A stretch of DNA of 8,897 nucleotides from Balneolaceae bacterium (GTDB taxonomy: Bacteria; Bacteroidota; Rhodothermia; Balneolales; Balneolaceae). Positions 1-7,500 of this stretch are shown here, in pieces; within the stretch, counting starts at the first letter, position 1; each line of letters opens with the position of its first letter. Both the position numbers and the translations under genes were made by a program. The stretch is from positions 1 through 8,897 of the forward strand of contig SKZL01000150.1 of NCBI GenBank assembly GCA_007127395.1, in the 5' to 3' direction. Under the pieces are notes generated by a model. That model made no database searches and was not told the origin of the DNA. It was given only the letters and a program-made list of their open reading frames with translations.

Positions 1-1357
1 ATTTTTCCGCGATAAGAAAACTGGCAAATAGTTGAAAGAGCCGATCCGGTATAGAACCGGATTCCTCAAAAGACTCATCTCCTAACTCCGAAATCAGATC
101 ATTTATAAAAAAGAGATATTGATTGCTGCGATGTAACTCAAAGTCAATCAGGCTGCTTTCATTGCCTTTGGCTTGGAAATCAGGTTCAATCCCCCTGCCA
201 TCTAAAACCACCCTGCCGTTCTTCGTTTGAAATGCTCTTCTCAAAGAGTCAGGGATAGAGGAATACTCACCGGTTTCACTGTTTGAGCTGTAATCAATTG
301 CCTGAATACTTCTGCCACTTGGAATATAGTACCGTGATATGGTTATTTTCAGAGAGGTATTATAAGAGAGTTGCCGAATGGTTTGAACCAACCCCTTTCC
401 AAAGCTCTGTTCCCCCATAATTACGGCCCTGTCCAGATCCTGAAATGCACCTGCAACCACTTCTGAAGCACTTGCACTCCCTTCATTGATTAAAACTACA
501 ATGGGTAATTGTTCAAATATTGCAGCTTCCTCTGTTGACCAAACTGCATATTGACTCTCTAGCCGCCCTCTGGTTTCTACAATGGTCACACCGGGTTCAA
601 CAAACAGATCAACTAATTCAACAGCTTCGTTTAACAAACCTCCGGGATTGTTTCTTAAATCCAGAATCAGTCCGCCCAATTCAGCTTCTTCGTTTAAACG
701 AATCAGCTCTCTTCTAACCTCCTCTGACGTACGTTGGCCAAATCTTGAAAGATGGATATAGCCGATCTCATCACTTTCACCAAGCCTGCCCGCATAGTGG
801 ATATTTTTCACCTCAATTCTTTCTCTGACAAGTGTGAATGAGAGTTGATCTGCAATTCCACGGCGCCGGATAACCACTGTAATCTCTGTACCTACATCAC
901 CTATCGTCAACTGCTGAATCTCTTCCGGTGAGAGACCCCGCATTGATACCCCATTTATTTCCAGAAGCACATCACCCGGTCTCATGCCTGCTCTATCTGC
1001 CGGATATCCATCCATCGGTGCAATAATAACCACTTCATCACCTCGATAACCTGCTTCAATTCCGATACCGCCATAGGATCCGGATGATAAAATTTCCATC
1101 TGCTGTTGTTCCCCTTCATCGATAAATACCGTATAGGGATCCAATGTTTCAAGCATTGCCCGGATAGCACTATTAACCAGTTTTTGAGGCTCTGCTTCAT
1201 CTACATATTGAGTGGCAACTTCACGAAAAACGTCATTGAAAATAGTTATCTGCTTTTTTATCTGAAAAAAGAGATCACCATTACGTACCAATGCAGTACC
1301 CGTAATTAAAATAATTACCAGAACTGCTATGGCCGTTAATTTACCGGATTGTTTCAT
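1..1357 (-). CDS. ctpA: CtpA-type S41 C-terminal processing protease, 3' end cut by window edge
   Basis: This is a serine protease of the S41 (Tsp/Prc/CtpA) family, which trims or degrades envelope proteins from their C-termini. About 452 residues are visible and the frame is open to the window edge, so the C-terminus is missing. It starts with ATG at 1357. Residues 5-23 are a hydrophobic segment, either a signal anchor or an uncleaved signal peptide, which points to an extracytoplasmic location. A PDZ domain spans about 95-180 (YGGIGIEA; DRAGMRPGDVLLEING). The peptidase core follows, with LDLRNNPGG at 232-240, the nucleophile region NEGSASASE with Ser296, and GEQSFGKGLVQ with Lys321 and Gln325. 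The Ser-to-Lys spacing of 25 and Lys-to-Gln spacing of 4 match the Ser/Lys/Gln triad known for this family, so it should be active. It lies 9 bases after the lytic transglycosylase gene and is probably cotranscribed with it. The family is secure; the ctpA symbol is by family only and the substrate is unknown. Confidence 0.95.
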   Translation of the reverse strand, partial: MKQSGKLTAIAVLVIILITGTALVRNGDLFFQIKKQITIFNDVFREVATQYVDEAEPQKLVNSAIRAMLETLDPYTVFIDEGEQQQMEILSSGSYGGIGIEAGYRGDEVVIIAPMDGYPADRAGMRPGDVLLEINGVSMRGLSPEEIQQLTIGDVGTEITVVIRRRGIADQLSFTLVRERIEVKNIHYAGRLGESDEIGYIHLSRFGQRTSEEVRRELIRLNEEAELGGLILDLRNNPGGLLNEAVELVDLFVEPGVTIVETRGRLESQYAVWSTEEAAIFEQLPIVVLINEGSASASEVVAGAFQDLDRAVIMGEQSFGKGLVQTIRQLSYNTSLKITISRYYIPSGRSIQAIDYSSNSETGEYSSIPDSLRRAFQTKNGRVVLDGRGIEPDFQAKGNESSLIDFELHRSNQYLFFINDLISELGDESFEESGSIPDRLFQLFASFLIAEK

Positions 1358-1366
1358 TTGTTGCGA

Positions 1367-3355
1367 TTACCTTCTTCTGATCGTCAACGTCTGTCCGGCG
1401 TAAATTCTTGTTCCGTTTAGGTTATTATCGCTTTGGATCTGTGCAACGGTAACACCATGACGATTGGCGATGCCTCCCAATGTATCATTTCTCCTGACTG
1501 TATAGGTAATGGTACCGCTACTGCCGGAAGATGACCCGTCAAATCGAAGAGCAAGTATATTTTCACCGGCACGCTGACGCCGTTGAACCTCCTGCTTCTG
1601 AGCGAATGTAAGATCATCTATCTGAGTATAAAAATCACGGTTGGCTTGCGGAACATGGATAGTTAATCTCTGCCCCACTCGAATGGTATTGCTGATGCCG
1701 TTCCACTGTCGGATTTGCCAGGCTCTAACATCATACCACTCGGCAATATGCCCGATGGTGTCTCCGCTCTTCACCGTATATGTAATCGGACTTGTATTTG
1801 CCGGTGCCTGAACTTGTGGAGCTCTTTGTTGAGTTCTCGGTGCAACTGAAGCCTGATTGGATGGCCTGTCTGCTGCAATTCGTTCTACAGAACTAGCCGC
1901 AACGGGTACAACAATTCTTTGTCCGGGATGAATTGTACTGCTTAAACCTTCATTTGATTCAAAAAGAGCCCTTACAGATGTTCCATATCTCTGAGCAATA
2001 TAGCCCAGATTCTCACCTCTGCTAACCGTGTGCATTGCAACTTCCTGAACCCTGTTCTCTTTGGGTATATCCTGGTAAGCTGCCAAAAATTCATCTTTTG
2101 TCCCTGCAGGAACCTTCAGCGGGTATCCGTTACCCGGAGGTGTTGCCCATCTTAAAAGCTCCGGATTCAGAGAGCGCAACTCTTCCAATGTAATACCTGC
2201 AGCTACTGCAAGATCTTCCAATGGCATCAAGCCATCCACTTCAACTACATCAAATTTATACGGTTCAATACCGTGATGCCTTTGAAAACCAAATTCCTCA
2301 GGATTCATTGCTATCATTGTTGCAGCAATATAGCCCGGAACATACCCTCTCGTCTCTCTGGGCAGATATGGATAAGCAACCCAATAGTCCTGTACACCAC
2401 CTGCAGCATTGATTGCCCTTCTAAGTCCTCTTGGGCTCAAGTTGTAATTAGCCAATGCAAGGTGCCAGTCCCCCCAAATCTCATATAGATCCCCCAAGTG
2501 ACGAGCTGCTGCACGTGTAGATTTAATTGGATCTCTCCTTTCATCAATCCACCAATTAACCTCCAATCCGTAAAAAGCACCCGTTGCCCTGATAAACTGC
2601 CAGAGCCCCACTGCTGCAGCCCAGCTTCTTGCTGTAGGAACAAGGCCACTCTCAATCATAGAGAGATGGATCAATTCAGTCGGCACTCCTTCATCTTCAA
2701 AGATTTCGCGCATCATAGGAAAATAATACTCCGATCTTTCTAGCCAGCGATCCATGACATCCGGCCTTCGCAAAGTGTAGTACATGAGATGCCTGTTTAC
2801 ATGCTGATTCTGAATCAAAGGAACCTGTGTTTGATTTATTGTCAGATTTTCCGGCATTGCAAAACCTTCAGCGATCCAATCATCGCTTTCTGAGAAGAGC
2901 TCAGATCTAATCTCAAAAATATCCCCCTCGGTTTCAGTTCTGGTCTCAGTAATTCCATAAAACTCACTATGCTCCGCAATCACAGATCGGTATAATTCCG
3001 CAAATCTTCGATTATTCTGAATCTCCGGATAGTCATTCATCAATGATTGAATAGCTGCAAATGAATCATTGATATAATTTTCAGCCTGTACCAGATCCCC
3101 CTGAACCTGTGCATCTATCGCCAATACATGCCTTTTGTAGACATTAGATATCCGGCGAAGCAGTTCTATATCCAAATCACTTTGAACAATGGCAGTTCCG
3201 CTTAATTCAGACTCGTCCCTCGTCTCAGTAAGCGGATTTGAATAGGGAAGCAGTTTGACAGGTACATCAGTCTCAGTGACATCGGATTGACTTTGCTGAG
3301 CATACAATACCGATCCGGAGAATACAATTAATAGAATTGATAGTAACGTTTTCAT
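1367..3355 (-). CDS. mltD: MltD-like membrane-bound/periplasmic lytic transglycosylase with three LysM domains
   Basis: This 662-residue protein is predicted to cleave the MurNAc-GlcNAc bond of peptidoglycan without water, leaving 1,6-anhydro ends. Residues 1-19 form a signal peptide ending SVLYA before QQSQ; there is no lipobox cysteine, unlike E. coli MltD. Residues 20-205 are mostly acidic, helical-looking and unassigned. The SLT (GH23-type) domain covers about 205-320: the catalytic Glu235 lies in LSMIESG, followed by SWAAAVGLWQFIRATG and DERRDPIKSTRAAARHL. A degenerate LysM-like stretch (LEDLAVAAGITLEELRSLNP) begins near 379. Three clear LysM domains lie at about 441-484, 525-568 and 617-660, each with a HTV/YTV start and a GQ(R/T)(L/I) end; they bind glycan. 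A low-complexity Gln/Ala/Pro linker lies between the first two, and a Gly/Ser linker (GSSSGSSG) precedes the third. The usual YNxG motif reads YNLSPRG at 304-310. The ATG at 3355 has no clear Shine-Dalgarno. The protease gene follows 9 bases downstream. The function is well supported; the mltD symbol is by similarity of architecture. Confidence 0.95.
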   Translation of the reverse strand: MKTLLSILLIVFSGSVLYAQQSQSDVTETDVPVKLLPYSNPLTETRDESELSGTAIVQSDLDIELLRRISNVYKRHVLAIDAQVQGDLVQAENYINDSFAAIQSLMNDYPEIQNNRRFAELYRSVIAEHSEFYGITETRTETEGDIFEIRSELFSESDDWIAEGFAMPENLTINQTQVPLIQNQHVNRHLMYYTLRRPDVMDRWLERSEYYFPMMREIFEDEGVPTELIHLSMIESGLVPTARSWAAAVGLWQFIRATGAFYGLEVNWWIDERRDPIKSTRAAARHLGDLYEIWGDWHLALANYNLSPRGLRRAINAAGGVQDYWVAYPYLPRETRGYVPGYIAATMIAMNPEEFGFQRHHGIEPYKFDVVEVDGLMPLEDLAVAAGITLEELRSLNPELLRWATPPGNGYPLKVPAGTKDEFLAAYQDIPKENRVQEVAMHTVSRGENLGYIAQRYGTSVRALFESNEGLSSTIHPGQRIVVPVAASSVERIAADRPSNQASVAPRTQQRAPQVQAPANTSPITYTVKSGDTIGHIAEWYDVRAWQIRQWNGISNTIRVGQRLTIHVPQANRDFYTQIDDLTFAQKQEVQRRQRAGENILALRFDGSSSGSSGTITYTVRRNDTLGGIANRHGVTVAQIQSDNNLNGTRIYAGQTLTIRRR
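1370..1378 (-). promoter_or_regulatory. Ribosome binding site of ctpA inside the end of the upstream gene
   Basis: On the minus strand the bases read AGAAGAAGG and end 12 bases before the ctpA ATG. They are also the last three codons (Arg-Arg-Arg) of the lytic transglycosylase gene, directly before its TAA. This is the clearest Shine-Dalgarno-like sequence in the window. Its position supports the ATG at 1357 and suggests translational coupling. The spacing is somewhat longer than ideal. Confidence 0.5.
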
Positions 3356-3386
3356 TGAGCAGGGTAATCTATGGGGTTAATTCTGT

Positions 3387-3445
3387 AAAATTACTAAACT
3401 GAGGTTACAAATTAAATGATTTCAGATCTGTGAAAATTAGTAAAC
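3387..3445. repeat. Two-copy 13-base direct repeat with a palindrome between, in the gap between nadE and the transglycosylase gene
   Basis: Copies AAAATTACTAAAC (3387-3399) and AAAATTAGTAAAC (3433-3445) differ at one base and are 46 bases apart start to start. Between them is the 8-base palindrome CAGATCTG (3423-3430), overlapped by the TTTCA/TGAAA arms at 3420-3424 and 3431-3435. The gap is 95 bases long and lies directly upstream of the transglycosylase start, so this could be an operator, or part of a promoter or terminator. The bases are directly visible; the function is a guess, and AT-rich repeats arise by chance fairly easily. Confidence 0.35.
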
Positions 3446-3450
3446 AAAGA

Positions 3451-5160
3451 TCACTTTTTTATACTTAGTTCTGTTTCATTTTGAGTCCACCGCTGAACCA
3501 AAGGCCATCTTCTGCCTGCTCCAAACGATTTGGAACTCAGCTTAAGTATTGGTGCTGCCTGATACCTTTTGAACTCACTGCGTTCAACAAGTTTAATTAC
3601 TTTTTTGACAGTATCAGCGTCGATTCCGTCTGTGATGATTTTTTCTGCACTGCGTTGCAGTTCAATATAGCGATAAAGTATCTCATCCAACACACCATAA
3701 TCCGGCAAACTGTCCGAATCTTTTTGATCAGGCCTCAATTCCGCACTTGGATCTTTGGTGATAATCGTTTCCGGTATCACTTCCCGGCCATAATATTGGT
3801 GGTTCAACCAGTTTGCCATTTCATAAACCTCTGTTTTATAGAGATCCCCGATAACTGCAAGGGCTCCATTCATATCACCATAAAGTGTTGCATAACCCAC
3901 TGCATATTCTGATTTATTGCCGGTTGCCAAAACAAAATGGCCAAATTTATTTGCATAGGCCATCAGCAGTGTGCCTCGAATTCTGCTTTGCAGATTCTCT
4001 TCTGCGATGTCAAATGGTAAATCACCGAATAGCGGGTTAAGGCCCGACTCAAACTCATTAAATATCTGTTTGATGGGAATTGTGAAAAGTTCAATACCGA
4101 GATTATTCGCAAGTTGTTCTGAATCTGACACACTTCCGCCACTCGAAAACTGAGACGGCATAGTGATCGCTTTTACCCTTTCTGGCCCTAAAGCCTCGGA
4201 TGCCAATGCACAAACAAGAGCAGAATCAATTCCTCCGCTTAGCCCAATAATTACGTTATCGGTAATTCCGGTCTTCACCAGATAATCTTTCAATCCACGT
4301 TTAATCGCCCGAAAATGTCTTTCAGGGCCTTTCTCAGGATACTTTTTTATAGCGCTGATCCCATCTCCATTTGCAGGAACAATATCTTTTTGACCCGAAT
4401 CCCATAGAACATCAGCAAAACCCGGTTCAAAGGTCTCCGTATTTGCAATTACTTCAGCTTTACCGGAAACAGCCATCGAATCACCATCAAATATTATTTC
4501 TGTATGTGCTCCCGTTTGATTGCTGTAAAGAACCGGAATCCCAAGCCTTCCGGCATGATTTCGAAGCATCGACACACGGTTTTCATGTTTGGATAACGTA
4601 TAGGGTGATGCCGAAATATTTATGATCAAGTCTGCACCTTTCCCTTTAAGAATGCTGGCCGGATCAATTTCATAGGTGTGATATTGTACTTCATTTTCAT
4701 TGTACCAGATATCTTCACATATAGTTCCCCCCAATTTCAGGCCTCTGAATTCAATGACCTCAAACTTGTCATTCGGTTCAAAATATCTCAGATCGTCAAA
4801 CACATCATAAGTGGGAAGAAGAGTTTTGTGAACAACCCCTATGCGCTTGCCATACTCAGCCAGAATAGCAGAGTTATGCATTTTTCTTCCAATCTTCTTT
4901 TCGTTCTTTGTAATTGTTCCGAACAGCAGCGCACAATTTTCAGTCGACGAGATAATCTCTTCATTCAGTTTATAGCAACACTTTCTGAAATACTCATTTT
5001 CAAGCAGATCAAGTGTTGGATATCCAATCGTTACCATCTCCTGTAAAATAAGCAGATCGACCTTATCCTTTTCGGCAGCTTTCAACGCATTCAGGATCAG
5101 TTTTTTATTTCCTGACAGGTCCCCGATTACAGGATTCAGTTGTTCAATTCGTATTCGCAT
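3451..5160 (-). CDS. nadE: Glutamine-dependent NAD+ synthetase (two-domain NadE)
   Basis: This cytoplasmic enzyme performs the last step of NAD+ synthesis: it amidates nicotinic acid adenine dinucleotide with ATP, using ammonia released from glutamine. From the ATG at 5160 it is 569 residues, normal for the long form. The N-terminal nitrilase-like glutaminase domain (about 1-250) shows the Glu/Lys/Cys triad: Glu41 in LQEM, Lys112 in HKTLLP and Cys148 in GGTICEDIW. The C-terminal synthetase domain starts near 285 and carries the ATP pyrophosphatase P-loop SGGIDS (308-313), then LATGNKSEYAVGY, GDLYKTEVYEMA and SAELRPDQKD, all family landmarks. An in-frame TTG at 5169 would add three residues (MKK) and overlap the preceding stop by 4 bases. 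I prefer the ATG because MRIRIEQLNPVIGDL aligns with the usual start of the family (MRIALAQLNPxxGDL). Neither start has a strong Shine-Dalgarno. The amidohydrolase gene lies immediately upstream, so this is probably one operon. Confidence 0.96.
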   Translation of the reverse strand: MRIRIEQLNPVIGDLSGNKKLILNALKAAEKDKVDLLILQEMVTIGYPTLDLLENEYFRKCCYKLNEEIISSTENCALLFGTITKNEKKIGRKMHNSAILAEYGKRIGVVHKTLLPTYDVFDDLRYFEPNDKFEVIEFRGLKLGGTICEDIWYNENEVQYHTYEIDPASILKGKGADLIINISASPYTLSKHENRVSMLRNHAGRLGIPVLYSNQTGAHTEIIFDGDSMAVSGKAEVIANTETFEPGFADVLWDSGQKDIVPANGDGISAIKKYPEKGPERHFRAIKRGLKDYLVKTGITDNVIIGLSGGIDSALVCALASEALGPERVKAITMPSQFSSGGSVSDSEQLANNLGIELFTIPIKQIFNEFESGLNPLFGDLPFDIAEENLQSRIRGTLLMAYANKFGHFVLATGNKSEYAVGYATLYGDMNGALAVIGDLYKTEVYEMANWLNHQYYGREVIPETIITKDPSAELRPDQKDSDSLPDYGVLDEILYRYIELQRSAEKIITDGIDADTVKKVIKLVERSEFKRYQAAPILKLSSKSFGAGRRWPLVQRWTQNETELSIKK

Positions 5161-5165
5161 CTTTT

Positions 5166-6848
5166 TCAATTTCTGCTATAGACCTTTTCTCCGGCAACCC
5201 AAGTTTCAAGCACCTCTGTTTGCCATATCTGTGAGGCATCGATCTCAAAAAAATCTCTGTCGATCAAGATAAAGTCGGCCCATTTACCGGGTTCAAGTGT
5301 GCCGATAATCTCCTCCTGATGTGCAGAATATGCAGCATCAAGAGTAAATGCTCTCAATGCTTCTATCCGGCTCATCCGGTGTTGGCTGTACCAGCCACCG
5401 GGAGGCATTCCTTCAAAGTCTTGTCTTGTGACTGCAGAATAGAGGCCATAAAACGGATTAACATCCTCTACCGGAAAGTCAGAACCTCCGGCAATAATGG
5501 TACTCTGATCCAAAAATGTCTGCCATGCGTATGCTCCTTTGATGCGCTCAGGGCCCACCCTCTCCTCAGCCATATTCATATCACTGGTGGCATGAGTGGG
5601 CTGCATAGATGCGATCAGATTCAATTCTGTAAATCTGGGAATATCTTCCAGTGCAACAACCTGAGCATGCTCAATTCGGTGCCGTAGCTCTTTCTGTGAC
5701 TCCTCTCCCAACTCTTCATTGATAAATTGATAGGCATTAAGCAGCTGACGATTTGCTGCATCGCCGATGGCATGTACATTCATCTGAAATCCTAAAGATG
5801 CGCCCTTCAACAACATATTGTTGAGTTCATCCTGATCAAAAAAGAGCAATCCTCTGTTCCCCGGATCGTCATGATAATCTTCCAAAAGAGCAGCTCCCCG
5901 GCTTCCCAATGCTCCGTCTGCAGATATTTTGACGCTTCTAAGCGCCAGCAAATCATCTGAGTAACTTTCGATTGGCCCCTCTGCAGCCATCACATCAAAT
6001 ATTGACCCGGTTCCGGCAACCATTGCATATATACGGGTCTTCAGTCTGCCCTCATCTGCAAATTTTTTATAAAGATTCCATGTCTCATTATCTGTTCTGG
6101 CATCATGAACAGAGGTGATTCCCATTTTCTTCATCTCATAGATCGCCAGCTCAAGTGCAAGTTCAATATCCTCCTCTGTTCTCCCGGGAATCAGATTTCT
6201 AACCGGGTACATGGAGACATCAATCAATATTCCGGTAGCCTCACCCGATTCATCACGTATGATGGTCCCGCCCTGAACATCCGGGGTATCACGATCAATA
6301 CCTGCCAGCTCCAGTGCTTTTGTATTAACCCATGCTGCATGACCATCAACACGAGTCAAATATACAGGACGATCTGAGACTACACGATCAATATCGGCTG
6401 CCGTCGGAAACTCATTTTCTTCCCATAAAACCTGATTCCATCCCCTTCCGGTGATCCATTCTCTGTCGGGATATTCATCTGCAAACTGCTCAATACGCTC
6501 GAGAGTCTCGTCAAGTGATCGAATCCCTGTAATATCCAGATCCAGTTCTCGTATTCCCAGATTCATCACATGTGCATGTGCATCGATCAGTCCCGGCAAC
6601 AGTGTATGTCCCTCTCCATCGACTCTTCTCAGATCCTGAAAAAGATTCAGAATGGCGGTTTCAGTACCTATATCCACAATTTTTCCATCGCGAACTGCGA
6701 TCGCTTCAAACTGAAAAAGATCACCATCCTGCTGCAGAGAATACCCATTAACATTATGCAGAACAAAATCGCCACTACGCTCTGCAGTATCACAAGAGAT
6801 CAAGAATAGCGAAATCAGAGGGAGTAAAATGAGAGAGTAAAGTTTCAT
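5166..6848 (-). CDS. Amidohydrolase family 3 (YtcJ-like) predicted lipoprotein
   Basis: This 560-residue metal-dependent hydrolase belongs to the amidohydrolase superfamily, family 3 (YtcJ/LAF3-like); the substrate cannot be read from the sequence. Residues 1-18 are a lipoprotein signal peptide and the lipobox LISC gives Cys19 as the lipidated residue, so the protein is predicted to be membrane-anchored outside the cytoplasm. Metal-site landmarks appear in order: GLIDAHAH (His91, His93), a conserved RVDGHAAW region near 166-173, VKISADGALGSRGA with Lys307 as the probable bridging lysine, NVHAIGDAA (His359), RIEHAQ (His394) and GGSDFPVE (Asp456-457 region). The C-terminus (GTLEPGKWADFILID) is the usual returning strand of the beta-sandwich domain. 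All expected ligands are present, so it should be active. The ATG at 6848 is supported by the signal peptide and by a weak GGA about 8-10 bases upstream. It is followed at once by nadE. Asp at +2 after the lipid Cys retains lipoproteins in the inner membrane in E. coli, but that rule may not hold in this phylum. Confidence 0.92.
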   Translation of the reverse strand: MKLYSLILLPLISLFLISCDTAERSGDFVLHNVNGYSLQQDGDLFQFEAIAVRDGKIVDIGTETAILNLFQDLRRVDGEGHTLLPGLIDAHAHVMNLGIRELDLDITGIRSLDETLERIEQFADEYPDREWITGRGWNQVLWEENEFPTAADIDRVVSDRPVYLTRVDGHAAWVNTKALELAGIDRDTPDVQGGTIIRDESGEATGILIDVSMYPVRNLIPGRTEEDIELALELAIYEMKKMGITSVHDARTDNETWNLYKKFADEGRLKTRIYAMVAGTGSIFDVMAAEGPIESYSDDLLALRSVKISADGALGSRGAALLEDYHDDPGNRGLLFFDQDELNNMLLKGASLGFQMNVHAIGDAANRQLLNAYQFINEELGEESQKELRHRIEHAQVVALEDIPRFTELNLIASMQPTHATSDMNMAEERVGPERIKGAYAWQTFLDQSTIIAGGSDFPVEDVNPFYGLYSAVTRQDFEGMPPGGWYSQHRMSRIEALRAFTLDAAYSAHQEEIIGTLEPGKWADFILIDRDFFEIDASQIWQTEVLETWVAGEKVYSRN

Positions 6849-7029
6849 AACTGTTCCGGATTTAGATTGAATGCAAACAAAATAGTAAAAAGTGTACGGT
6901 TTCGAGCTGTTCAGTTTAAAAGGAATTTATTCACAATAAATGAAAAAAGAGAGTTCTTCATACCGGCTGCAAACCTTTTTTGTAACCGGTTTATGATAGT
7001 ATGAATCGACAGATGAGCAGTTCAATGCA
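6849..7029. other. 181-base gap between the Nudix and amidohydrolase genes
   Basis: The gap is AT-rich. It probably holds the end of the pyrG-Nudix transcript and the promoter of the amidohydrolase-nadE unit, but I cannot place either with confidence. No match to the Bacteroidota -33/-7 pattern or to a sigma-70 pattern with correct spacing stands out. The only structure is the inverted repeat group at 6962-6992, listed separately. Two tiny open frames (18 codons on plus at 6940, 16 codons on minus at 6961) are not credible genes. Confidence 0.5.
6962..6992 (-). repeat. Overlapping inverted repeats downstream of the Nudix gene, possible weak terminator
   Basis: On the plus strand ACCGG (6962-6966) pairs with CCGGT (6986-6990), and AAACC (6971-6975) pairs with GGTTT (6988-6992). 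The two pairings share bases and exclude each other. An 8-base palindrome AACCGGTT lies at 6984-6991. In the minus-strand RNA a run of six U (opposite 6943-6948) follows the first stem after about 13 bases, too far for a standard intrinsic terminator. The stems are only 5 base pairs with long loops, so a termination role is a weak guess. Confidence 0.25.
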
Positions 7030-7500
7030 CTAATAGCTTACAATTCTTGAAATGGATTCCGGTAATTTGGATTGATTTCTGAAATATTCATGTAAAAAAT
7101 CTGGAGCGATGGTAAATCTGTCAATTTCTTTTGGAGAAACAAATTTGACATCTAACAACATCTGTTCTTCATCAACCAGTTCCGGATCTTTTCCTAAACG
7201 TAACATTCCTCCGACAATGGAGCACTCAAAATAGAATTCAATTGCGTGATGTGGCAGCTCCAGAAACTCATGAATCCAAAGTAAGCGTTGCGCTTCCACC
7301 TTTAAACCGGTCTCTTCATGAACCTCCCTGGCAAGTGCAGCCTCTATCGATTCGCCAAAAAGAACACCGCCGCCGGGAGGAGTCCACACAGGCTCCTCTC
7401 TTGTAGGTACATTTTGCTTTACCAGAAGTAAACTGGAATTACTCTCTATAATTGCGCAAGCTCTGACTCTAACCCTGTCAGAGAATTTTGATGAATTCAA
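7030..7500 (-). CDS. Nudix hydrolase
   Basis: This small cytoplasmic pyrophosphohydrolase has 156 residues, typical for the family. Nudix enzymes hydrolyse nucleoside diphosphates linked to another group, such as oxidised or non-canonical nucleotides, nucleotide sugars or ADP-ribose; the substrate here is not evident. The Nudix box lies at 44-66 and fits GX5EX7REUXEEXGU fully: Gly44, Glu50, Arg58-Glu59, Glu62-Glu63, Gly65, Leu66. WTPPGGG (39-45) precedes it. The metal-binding glutamates are all present, so it should be active. The only usable start is TTG at 7500: the next codon upstream in frame is the TAA of pyrG, and no ATG or GTG occurs before the first beta strand (VRVRACAIIES). No Shine-Dalgarno precedes it. 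Translation probably depends on ribosomes finishing pyrG and restarting, or less likely on stop readthrough. The position after pyrG fits a role in nucleotide pool maintenance, but that is inference. Confidence 0.9.
   Translation of the reverse strand: MNSSKFSDRVRVRACAIIESNSSLLLVKQNVPTREEPVWTPPGGGVLFGESIEAALAREVHEETGLKVEAQRLLWIHEFLELPHHAIEFYFECSIVGGMLRLGKDPELVDEEQMLLDVKFVSPKEIDRFTIAPDFLHEYFRNQSKLPESISRIVSY

Noticed and set aside
982..1200. 72-codon open frame on the minus strand inside ctpA in another frame
   Set aside because: It overlaps the PDZ domain coding region of ctpA out of frame and shows no family features.
3356..3450. Bacteroidota-type promoter (TTTG and TAnnTTTG) upstream of the transglycosylase gene
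   Set aside because: TTTG and TA-rich pieces occur, but no pair has the right spacing or a full -7 match; I cannot place a promoter.
3481..3912. 143-codon open frame on the plus strand opposite nadE
   Set aside because: Antisense shadow of the conserved NAD synthetase domain; no start signal and no protein-like pattern.
4678..5046. 122-codon open frame on the plus strand opposite the glutaminase domain of nadE
   Set aside because: Antisense shadow; the opposite strand has all catalytic motifs of NadE.
6911..6961. 16-codon minus-strand frame (MKNSLFSFIVNKFLLN) as a leader peptide before the amidohydrolase gene
   Set aside because: Too short, no Shine-Dalgarno, no regulatory amino-acid run and no adjoining terminator structure; likely chance in AT-rich DNA.
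6940..6996. 18-codon plus-strand frame beginning MKKESSSYRLQTFF
   Set aside because: It has an AAAAGGAA stretch upstream but at poor spacing, no homology that I recognise, and sits alone between genes of the other strand.
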